From Rotaria socialis (taxonomy: Eukaryota; Rotifera; Eurotatoria; Philodinida; Philodinidae): 64,000 nucleotides of DNA. Under the pieces are notes generated by a model. It made no database searches, had not been told where the DNA came from, and worked only from the letters and a program-made list of their open reading frames with translations. The stretch spans positions 23,038-87,037 of the forward strand of contig CAJNYU010004304.1 in the NCBI GenBank assembly GCA_905331475.1, in the 5' to 3' direction. Numbering within the stretch: position 1 is the stretch's first letter; each line of letters opens with the position of its first letter. Positions 14,379 through 22,951 of this stretch are shown piece after piece. The translations under genes and the position numbers were made by a program.

Positions 14379-15993
14379 TATATCTACCAATATTCAATGA
14401 CACGCATAGTTAGCAAAAAAGCAAATCTAAAATAAATAATTTTGATTACTATCATAGAAACCCACCAACAGTATTTTTGTTAGACGCTTACTATAACAAA
14501 AACGAGAAATTATTATTTCAAAAAGAGTACAGACAGCCGTAAACTTTCAATGTAGGACATTCTACACTTTTCTATCGACTATAGTGTAATCACCTCTCGG
14601 CTACTGATCTTAAAGTCTATTTTTGAAGCATACCTTTTCTTGCAATAACATGTAAGACAAAAATATGATGCATTTTATCGTTTCTTTTTCGCACGTAAGA
14701 AAAAGAAAAAAAAAAGAGTCGATAACATATTTATTGGTCGATTTTTTCATGTAAAAGTAAGTTGCTATGAGAATAGTTCAAATAATTATAGTTGAATAGA
14801 CAGAACCTCTGAGGGGTGTATGACACTTTTTTATTTTTGACTACTAAATACGACAATATTTTTAACACAACTAGGATGTCATACCGTTTAGAAGCTTGCG
14901 AATAGCAAGTATCCAACCGATAAAACAAACTTCCTAATTTACTAAAATCACAAGGAGCAGATCACTGTCGATGAAGTCGCTTGTTTTTTGCAAGAACATT
15001 TTCGAAAACGAACTCTATATAGATACTCACGATCAGCAATAGACTTTGAGTAGAATGAATCCTTTTCAATAAGCAGTACTAGTTTTCTATGCATCGATGT
15101 TGTAACTTTGTGAATGATTCAACTCATAGACAAAAAGAACCTCAAAGTAACGTAATCTGCTATTATTCAGCGAAGAAATTTCTAACCAATGAGTCAAATA
15201 CACACACTGTTGACATTTCTCATATCATTTTCTGAATATGAAGTCAGTAAGAAAAATTCAACTGAGATAACTACTAATAAAATTAGACGAATATAAGAAT
15301 CCATCGACAGTCCGCTAGAAAATAAATAAGAGTTGTTGTTTGTAAGAAACAAGCGAGCCTTATTTCTGTATTGGAATTTAATGCTGACGAAGAATATGCT
15401 ATCGTTTTTTTTCTTGAGAGAGAAATTATTCTTTACGAGATAATCGCTCTTTCAATACGTGTCCTGTCATGTGAATATGCTACATAATCGAAGGTAAAAT
15501 ATAATGTCAATACGAAGTCTACTGCCAATATCAATTGATAAAAATCTTTCATTACTCTCCTAATGAAAAATATTGTTGAATAATAGTCATACGACAAACA
15601 ATCGCCCATTTTACTAGAAAAAATCTGCAGTATCATCAAACGCAGCGAATAGGAACAGAACCGATTGAGTAAGTAAATGTCACACGAGAAAAGTCTCAAC
15701 CAATAGAATCAAGATAGATGACAGTAGGTGTTAATGAAAGAGAACCTTGACAGAATTAATTGATAATAATTGATCTTTTTAAGAATATTTTCATATGTTT
15801 TTCGATGAAAATATATTTGATTGTCGATGCCTTGGCAACGATAACATTGTTTACTGAAGCTATCATAAGTTAAGGAATTATATGTGTGCTTATCGGCCAG
15901 TAAGCAAGATAGTATAAAATGTTCTTGAAATATGTCTTTCGATTTTTATTTGCATAAATCTTTATACTTTTCAGATACAGCTCATTATCAAAG
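14379..15993. other. Intergenic region between divergent ABCA and sterol-reductase genes
   Basis: About 1.6 kb of AT-rich DNA between the ABCA start (minus) and the sterol-reductase start (plus), so it should hold both promoters. I see only short random open frames and no repeat or RNA gene that I can support. Confidence 0.6.
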
Positions 15994-17322
15994 ATGGGTA
16001 AAGAAGAAAAGGAATTTGGTGGTACAACAGGAGCTATTGGTTTAATCTTATTTTCTCATTTTGTACCATTTTATTTTACTTTATCACTTCGATATAGTTC
16101 AGGTGGTCTCTATTGTCCATCATCATTCGATGAACTGATTCAAAATTTTAAAGAAACATGTTCACCAACATGGTCAGCATTCTTTATTTATACTGGATTT
16201 TGTCTTTTACAACTTATTTTTGCTGCTATTCTACCTGGATTAAGAATCAAAGGTTTACCTGTACCGACAGAAAATAATCGACAATATGAGTATAATTGTA
16301 ATGCATTAGCTAGTTGGTATGTTACATTAATACTTCTTGCTGTACTTCATTTCACTGGTATATTTCGATTAACGATACTAGCCGATCAATTTGGTTCAGT
16401 ACTGTGTGTTGCTGTCATATGTAGTGATATTCTATCATTCATTATACATTTCTATGCTATACAAAGCAAAAAAACATGTCGAATGACACATTCACCTATT
16501 TATGATTTTTTTATGGGAGTTTGGTTAAATCCACGTATTCGAATTTTAGGACAAGATGTTGATCTGAAAATGTTAGCTGAAGTACGTTTATCATGGCTTT
16601 TATTATTTCTTTTGATTGTTTCTGCCGCATTAAAACAATATGAAGCATTTCATACTGTTACATGGCCAATGATATTTATTTTAACAGCTCAATTACTCTA
16701 TATAAATGCTTGTATGAAAGGTGAAGAATGTATACCAACTACTTGGGATATATTTTATGAGAAATGGGGTTGGATGTTAATCTATTGGAATTTAGCTGGT
16801 GTACCATTTGTTTATGCATTTCAAGCTAATTATATTCTTGTTAATTCCTTGCGAACACAAAACCCAACAGAAGGTATATCGATGACATTAATTATGGTAT
16901 TATTTGTTATACTTGTTCTTGCTTATTACATATGGGATTCATCTCAAGCACAAAAAAATCGTTTCCGTATGCAACAACGTGGAACATATGTACCACGCAG
17001 TGCATTTCCACAAGTTCCATGGAATACATTAAAAAATCCGAAATATTTAAAAACAGAATGTGGTTCAACATTATTAATCGATGGTTGGTGGAAATACTGC
17101 CGTAAACCACATTATACAGCTGATATTTGTATGGCAACATGTTGGGCATTGTCATGTCATCAATGGCCAGGTGTTTTACCTTACTTTTATCCAGCATTCT
17201 TCTTTGGTATGATTGTTCATCGTTATACACGTGATGTAGCTCGATGTAAAGCAAAATATAGTAAAGATTGGAAAACTTATTGTGATCGAGTACCATATGC
17301 ATTTATTCCTGGTATTATTTAA
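15994..17322 (+). CDS. ERG4-type sterol C-24(28)/Delta24(24(1)) reductase, intronless
   Basis: A 442-residue polytopic membrane protein of the ERG4/ERG24/DHCR7 sterol reductase superfamily. The best match by motif is fungal ERG4, which uses NADPH in the ER to reduce the C-24(28) bond in the last step of ergosterol synthesis. ERG4-like blocks are LPGLRIKGLPVP, YDFFMGVWLNPRI, VDLKMLAEVR, LKQYE, NACMKGEECIPTTWD, WNLAGVPF and, near the C-terminus, WKYCRKPHYTAD and MIVHRYTRDVARCKAKY (the family's HRxxRD..C..KY signature). The length is close to fungal ERG4. Animals have DHCR7, TM7SF2 and LBR from this superfamily but normally no ERG4. The gene has no introns whereas its neighbours have many. AATAAA motifs follow at about 17430-17480. 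Base use resembles the host, so a transfer would be old and ameliorated. Confidence 0.85.
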   Translation: MGKEEKEFGGTTGAIGLILFSHFVPFYFTLSLRYSSGGLYCPSSFDELIQNFKETCSPTWSAFFIYTGFCLLQLIFAAILPGLRIKGLPVPTENNRQYEYNCNALASWYVTLILLAVLHFTGIFRLTILADQFGSVLCVAVICSDILSFIIHFYAIQSKKTCRMTHSPIYDFFMGVWLNPRIRILGQDVDLKMLAEVRLSWLLLFLLIVSAALKQYEAFHTVTWPMIFILTAQLLYINACMKGEECIPTTWDIFYEKWGWMLIYWNLAGVPFVYAFQANYILVNSLRTQNPTEGISMTLIMVLFVILVLAYYIWDSSQAQKNRFRMQQRGTYVPRSAFPQVPWNTLKNPKYLKTECGSTLLIDGWWKYCRKPHYTADICMATCWALSCHQWPGVLPYFYPAFFFGMIVHRYTRDVARCKAKYSKDWKTYCDRVPYAFIPGII

Positions 17323-17682
17323 GTTTTTTCTCTGTGACATTCCTCTTCATTCTTCTTTTTTTAGTATTGATTTGACCTTTTCTTTTTTTACTGTAGACGA
17401 GTTTTTTTTTCTTTTTTAATTTTTAATACAAATAAATACATATCTTTTATAATTATCACTAACACAAAATAAATAAATAAATTTATATTATGAAAAAAAT
17501 ATCAGCGAAATTATTTGAGGTACAAACAATTCAAATTTATGCACACATTTATTTCGGCGATATTTTAGCATGGTTGGATAGAGCTCGTTTAGTTACCCCT
17601 AAATGTGTACTTTTTAATTTTTCCAGGTTGAATTTTCAATAAAAAAAAATTGAAAAACTTTTATATCAAAATAAGGTGTTTT

Positions 17683-17759
17683 TGGGTGTGGGTGGGTGTG
17701 GGTGTGGGTGGGTAGTGTGGGTGTGGGTGTTCTATCTTAATCCAAACCACACCCACACT
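17683..17759. repeat. Interstitial TGTGGG telomere-like repeat, with an inverted short copy
   Basis: From 17683 to 17730 the strand is almost pure TGTGGG/TGGG units (for example GGGTGTGGGTGGGTGTGGG). After about 15 bp the complementary CCACACCCACAC occurs at 17746-17757, so the two face each other. TGTGGG is the telomeric repeat reported for bdelloid rotifers. Confidence 0.8.
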
Positions 17760-18281
17760 ATATCAAGTAATAATTAAGTCATGGTGAATAATAATTAAAA
17801 TTATCAATCAATTGTAATTCCCATTTTGTTGCACCAAAATTCGATTAAAATCAGCAAATATTTTTCATCGGGGGTTTGAAACTATCAACTCTTTCGATAA
17901 ATTTGATATCATGACTTGAACCGTTTATTGTGAATCAACTTTTTCTTTCATTCTCTAGTCACGCAAGTATATTACATTACTATTTTTGCATTTCCGTTTT
18001 TCTCTTCATTCGAATCAAGAAGAGAGACAGCTACGTACAGAGCTACATATTATTGCAGCAACCAAGCAAAAGTAGTGCTGTTTTTTTAACGAATAATGTT
18101 TGTGCCAGTATGATTGTTTTCATGTCCCTTTTTAGAGAGACCCAGCGAATACACAAGAAGTAAAAAATGCAAGAAAAGCGTCTGGAACCAATAGAATATC
18201 GACGTTGCGATTAACATTGAAGTAGGTATTTTTTGCTGCGCAATATTTGCGAAAGGAAGGGGGTTTATGGTGTATGAATAC

Positions 18282-18302
18282 ATATATATATATATATATA
18301 TA
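18282..18302. repeat. (TA)n microsatellite
   Basis: About ten AT dinucleotide units, 55 bp upstream of the RNase start codon, in its presumed promoter or leader. Confidence 0.85.
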
Positions 18303-18358
18303 TGCATGCTGATGCGAGTCATAATTTCTGATTAAAACCAGGAAAGCGACGAGCAAAG

Positions 18359-18826
18359 ATGGTCGCCGTCGGCAACACTAGTCTTCTTTTCGCGGTACTG
18401 ACCTTTGGTTGGATCTTGTTGGCAACAGGGGTACCAAATAAGGTATGGTGCCCCAGCAATGTTTCGACCATTCGATCAAGGGAGTACACAGACACCCAAA
18501 TTAGGATAGTCATGAGTATGATAAAGAAGCGAACTAACTTGACTTTACCAGGAAGAAGGTATCCGCACAAATTCAAAAACACTGATAAAATCCCAATGGA
18601 CCACACCTGCATCAATGTGAATGATCTATATGAGCATCCAATTATTGAAAATGGCATATATCCAGCTAACATCACAATAAATCAAGCGACCCAAATGGGC
18701 AAATCTCCCGGTCAAGATCGTGTGATTGCGGACTCCAACGGCAATTACTGTAAGGTGATAACACATGAGCAACCTAAAGGAGGTGTTGTAATGGGAAGCC
18801 CCACTTTCTACGCCTGTCGACCGTGA
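18359..18826 (+). CDS. Secreted guanyl-specific RNase, RNase T1/N1 (microbial ribonuclease) family, intronless
   Basis: A 155-residue protein with an N-terminal hydrophobic signal peptide (residues about 8-24) and a fungal-type RNase T1/N1 fold signature. All five active-site positions of RNase T1 have counterparts: Tyr68 and His70 in RRYPHKF, Glu92 in LYEHPI, Arg121 in SPGQDRVI, and His136 in VITH. Four cysteines (31, 84, 131, 153) would form two disulfides; 31-153 matches the terminal bridge of this family and 84-131 an inner bridge found in some fungal members. The likely role is extracellular or vacuolar RNA cleavage after G. The family is fungal and bacterial, not a normal animal RNase. 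The single exon, a GC content visibly above the neighbours, and flanking telomere-like repeats point to horizontal transfer. The start has a good context (AAGATGG). Confidence 0.85.
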   Translation: MVAVGNTSLLFAVLTFGWILLATGVPNKVWCPSNVSTIRSREYTDTQIRIVMSMIKKRTNLTLPGRRYPHKFKNTDKIPMDHTCINVNDLYEHPIIENGIYPANITINQATQMGKSPGQDRVIADSNGNYCKVITHEQPKGGVVMGSPTFYACRP

Positions 18827-19040
18827 GGCCTACATATAAAATGATGGCACACGAACGTTTTTATTCACCAACTACTTTTTCTTTGTAACTCTTGCTTTTT
18901 CACGCCAAGAATTTCGAAAAATCAACAATTGTTTAACTATCTTTCGCCATACTCCATACACAATCCACTATCCCAGGTCGAAGAATACAGCAGGGAAACG
19001 GCCGTTTTCGGTACTTTTCAGAGATGTCATGGAAGGGTTG

Positions 19041-19105
19041 GTGTGGGTGTGGGTGGTTCTGGGGAGGCTGTGGGGGTATGAGGTGTGATGATTGTGGGTC
19101 TGGGT
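19041..19105. repeat. Second TGTGGG-type telomere-like patch, degenerate
   Basis: 19041-19055 reads GTGTGGGTGTGGGTGG. Degenerate GTGGG/TGGG units continue to about 19105 (TGTGGGGG, ATTGTGGGTCTGGG). It has the same orientation as the main run at 17683-17730 and lies on the other side of the RNase gene. Confidence 0.65.
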
Positions 19106-19815
19106 TTGAGTCTCCTTTCTCTAGATATCCACATCTATGGAGTGCCTAACCCTAATTCGATCACGGTTTTTCTCCGTTCTTAAAGAAGTGCTTGTAACTT
19201 CTCTTCCCAAGATCCTTTCGAAATAATGTTTTTTCCGGGATAGAGATAAGATTTCTCTATTATTCTATCGATTTTGTTTTTCAAAAATCATTAATTTTTA
19301 ATGAGCAGTAACCGTTGGAAAGGGACCTACTAAACTTTTTTGTCCGTTCTCCTTCGTTCTTAATTTGATCGTTCCAGTCATTTCGATAGGAAGCTTCGAA
19401 ACAAAAGTTGTTTCAACATAAAAAAGTATCTTTAATCGTGATAAAAAAATTACACCATTGGATTCCTCAGCTCAAAATCTATAGTTTCATGTATTTTTTA
19501 TTGTGATTTGATGCAATCTTCATTGAGTTTTTCTTATTACGAAAAGATGAAGTTTGTGATCAAATTAGGAACTGATCTTTATTTCATCACACAAGCTATT
19601 TCAAGTTCCTAATTTGATCACCTAATGTAAAATGCATGGAGTTTTGATGAGCAAGCGAAAAAATTATGTTCGCGCTACCCCAAGTACGAAATTATTAGTT
19701 GGTGTTGCTAGAAAAGTTGTAGTACACATAAAATACTATCTATATACAGAACATGAGGACTATAACGTCTTTTGGGATAGAGATTTCAGCATTGATAAAT
19801 ACTAGAAATATTTGT

Positions 19816-21140
19816 TCATATTTTCTTTGCTATTTCAATCTTTTTGAAGTAAAAAATGAAAAACAATCTTATTGTAAATGAACAATGCTCAATAGTTCTT
19901 AATTTTAAGCGAAAAGAAAATCTAAATTCGCTGTACAATAGTTTTAACAACGTTAACTCTGACAAAAATTCTTCATTTGAACTATCACTTGTTCCTTCGA
20001 ATTGACTGAAATCGATCGCGTTTTGCAAAAGTTGAATTCCGTATTGAACGCCAGCATCTTTACATATTTCATTCTCTTTGTTTTTTGTATCAGTAGTAAA
20101 TATCTTTTTCGAGGGCCTTTTAGTTTTAGTTTTATTTGTTGAAATCTTCATCGATTGGCCACCTTTTGATAAATGAGCTTTTTTCGTCTGTTGCTTTTTT
20201 CTTCTCTTTCTTTTAATTTAAGTAGAACAAACTCGTCGTCCGTAATATTTAAACCAACAGTACTTCGTAGTCTTGTACCACGATGAACTTTTGATCTTGC
20301 ACTTGCAATTTTTTTTCTGGATATTGTGATAAAAATTCGGTCACTAATTGCCGAACAGCAGCAATAGGATTCGGTGAAGAGTCAGTTTTAGTACCTGATA
20401 TTATTAATAACTTTAAGTGAAGTTACAAGCGAGGCTAAGAATCTATTTTACCTGTTGCTATTAGATTTTCTTCATTATTTTCTGTTGTTTCATTTCCATT
20501 AACTGATGATACTGTTACTGTCGAAACCCGTAATAATTCACCAACATCATCAAATGAACATGTTTGAAGATCGGTATAGGAAGAATTATTGTTAAGTGGT
20601 AAACAACCATCATGATCATCAACGACGATAGGTTGTAAGCATAACGATGTTGATGTTGTTGTGATGAAAGAATCATTTGATGGATTACTGATTGTTGAGA
20701 CTAAAAATGGTCGTAAATTAATAGTTTTTAGTGAGAAAGAAAAAACCCTGAAAGCGTGGACGAATTTGGTAATGATGAAATATGTACAGCAGAAAAGTTC
20801 ATCGGTGGAATGAGAACATTTGTTGGAGCTGGAACCGAATCGATAAAATCACTTGAGCAATAATTAATGTTCTTCTTAGATACTTTATCACGCATAGCGT
20901 GTTTATCAAATGGCCAGATTCCTATGCAAATGTGGTCAATCAATAGGTGGTAATTAAAAAAAACTTTTGTCTTGCCAGCTCTATAAAAAGACGAAACGAT
21001 TCATGGCGGTGAAAAAGCCGCTTTATCGACAAACAACTTTTTCATGAGACGAGGAAAATCACAATTCTTTATTTGTTTATTGCCTTCTTTTAAATAGTTT
21101 TTTACGATCTTATTAGATAATCCTGATATTGAACCGAAAT
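19816..21140 (-). pseudogene. Decayed pogo/jerky-type (DDE) transposase 3' end
   Basis: Read on the minus strand, 21140-20980 gives a stretch containing CDFPRLMKKLFVDKAAFSP, then an in-frame TGA, then FYRAG. Through a possible GC-AG intron this joins GIWPFDKHAMRDKV (about 20925). The R-A-G-I-W-P-F-D block is characteristic of the region just after the DDE domain in CENP-B/pogo/jerky transposases. A Ser/Thr-rich tail follows in further exons (about 20700-20455 and 20390-20300). Two A-tracts, at 20309-20316 and about 20186-20191, are each one base short of keeping the downstream frames (STRLRS-like tail and Lys-rich end) open. The catalytic part upstream of 21140 is absent. This is therefore a 5'-truncated, frame-broken copy, unless the A-tract shifts are assembly errors. 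Confidence 0.55.
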
Positions 21141-21292
21141 CAAAAAAATTTAATTTATAGAATTTTTTATTTAGTTTCTACAAAAGGTAATTGAAAACGT
21201 TAAACAGATAAATACAAACATCATAATTTATTAGACACGAATGATTGATTATGATTATCATATGTCGAATTATCTCATTATTAATATTTAAT

Positions 21293-21388
21293 TAATGCGG
21301 TGCGAAGCACAGCATTTATGTAGTCCGTCACGAGTTTGTTTTTAATGCGATGCGAAGCAGAAGCATTTATGTAGTCCGTCGCGAGTTT
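21293..21388. repeat. Tandem duplication of a ~46-bp unit
   Basis: 21293-21337 and 21343-21388 are near-identical (TAATGCGRTGCGAAGCA..AGCATTTATGTAGTCCGTCRCGAGTTT) with about four differences. It lies directly beyond the truncated transposase and carries the left arm of the inverted repeat listed next. Confidence 0.85.
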
Positions 21389-21852
21389 TTTTTTTTTCTT
21401 TCTTTTTTACTTGAGATCGTACGCATCATTTTCGTCGTTTTCTGACACGATGATCTCGAGAACCAAAAATCGTAGAAACCTCATTTAAACGCAAGATAGT
21501 AGTATCGAGATCGAACTGCTTACACCTGTTTTCGAATCTTTAATCTGACGTTCCGTTCGCTCACAAATGTGGTTCCGAAATGACGAAAATGAAAGAAATT
21601 TGTTGCAAGATAATTAAAGTGACGTCATGAACATATGTTAGCCACTATAGTCTATTCATTTACAGCTGATCTAAGATAATGAATCATGATGATAATTAAT
21701 CGATCAATCGAAATCGATCCTTAAGAATGTATCGCTAAGTAAGAATAGAGTTTTCTGAGTGATGAATTTCATCATGTCGACATAAAAAGTATTCAAGATT
21801 TCTCTGAATTGCAGATTTTTCCTGGATGGAGATTCCTGCTTCGCATCGCATT
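21344..21852. repeat. 17-bp perfect inverted repeats bounding ~500 bp
   Basis: AATGCGATGCGAAGCAG at 21344-21360 is exactly complementary to 21836-21852. The 475 bp between hold no gene. This could be a small non-autonomous element; no flanking target duplication was identified. Confidence 0.5.
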
Positions 21853-22302
21853 TCGTATTCGAGTGAAACTTGAATACCATCTAGTTTATATTGAATTACA
21901 TCATTCAGGTTGATAAGATATTTCTTGTTTACATACTATTTTATTCGATCAAAGGCACCGATTTTACAAATATTTTAGTAAGAAAAGTTTACTAAATGTA
22001 TGTCATAGTATAATTTTTTTAATTTTAGGTACATTTCCAAGATCTTAAAACAGTTAGCTTCAGTTAGAAAAGATCAGAAACAAATGGTATTGTTATAAAT
22101 TTTTTCCGTTCGTTTCACTTAATAGGAATTTTAGACTGATGACTAAACAATTAATACATATGAGAGTTTTCATGGTTTCTTTAATTGTAAAGAAAGAAAT
22201 CGTAAAATATTTTGACATATTTTCCTAATTTATAAGTTAACATATCAACATAACAAGTATGTAATACGACAAACAGTCAAGTATATACATTACAAAAAAA
22301 TA

Positions 22303-22951
22303 CTACGCTATTAAAGTTTTATTGTCATTGAAGAATTGACGAAAATAATATTCATGCATATATTGTTTATCAGATTCATTGCAAACATGATAGAAAATCG
22401 AGATTGGCCTGTTATTTAGCCTTAACAATGGATATAATTCCATATAACGTACAAACATAAATATAATCACTTTGATTGTGCTTGTAAATTTAATATAGGT
22501 CGTACGATTACACTCGTAAATATGTTCACCAGAACGATACACATAGTTAACAAACTAAAAAATAAATATTGTTACTGGAGCGCAAAAACCTTCGATTATC
22601 CAACGTTTCACTCTTATTCGTGTAATTCGACCGACATTTAACGTGTATGCAGAAAATAAAGCAGCAATAAAATAAATAAATCCCAATTGAATTTCTATGA
22701 TAAGAATTCTAATACAGCGACGCACTAGAGTACCATATGATCATTCTCGCATATTTAGTTCTTCGTCGTTATCATGTTGCTCGTAGCCGACAAAACGTCC
22801 ATATCGCCATCATATATGGATACAACAAAAAAATTATCGTTGTTATTGGCATCAACAAAACCACTAAATAGCTATAGTGTGCATCTAACCACACTGACTC
22901 ATAATCACGACAGGGGTAGTCAAACTGTCCCATGCCACTAGTTGTCACTGC
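22303..22951 (-). pseudogene. Possible relic of a multi-pass membrane protein
   Basis: On the minus strand, a frame after a good acceptor (TTTTCCAG) at about 22952 reads through DYPCRDYESVWLDAHYSYL and a hydrophobic helix, then needs a one-base shift. It then continues in a single frame from about 22820 to 22303: GRFVGYEQHDNDEELNMRE, TGA, LVRRCIRILIIEIQLGFIY and a second hydrophobic segment, TAG, and about 80 more codons. An over-500-bp frame with only two stops in such AT-rich DNA suggests decayed coding sequence. No family is recognised. It may instead be chance. Confidence 0.3.

Noticed and set aside
16907..17302. Minus-strand 131-codon open frame inside the sterol reductase
   Set aside because: It lies wholly within the well-supported plus-strand reductase and has no recognisable motif.
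18319..18675. Minus-strand 118-codon frame opposite the RNase gene
   Set aside because: The plus strand carries a full RNase T1-family active site; the opposite frame is a by-product of its GC-richer codons.
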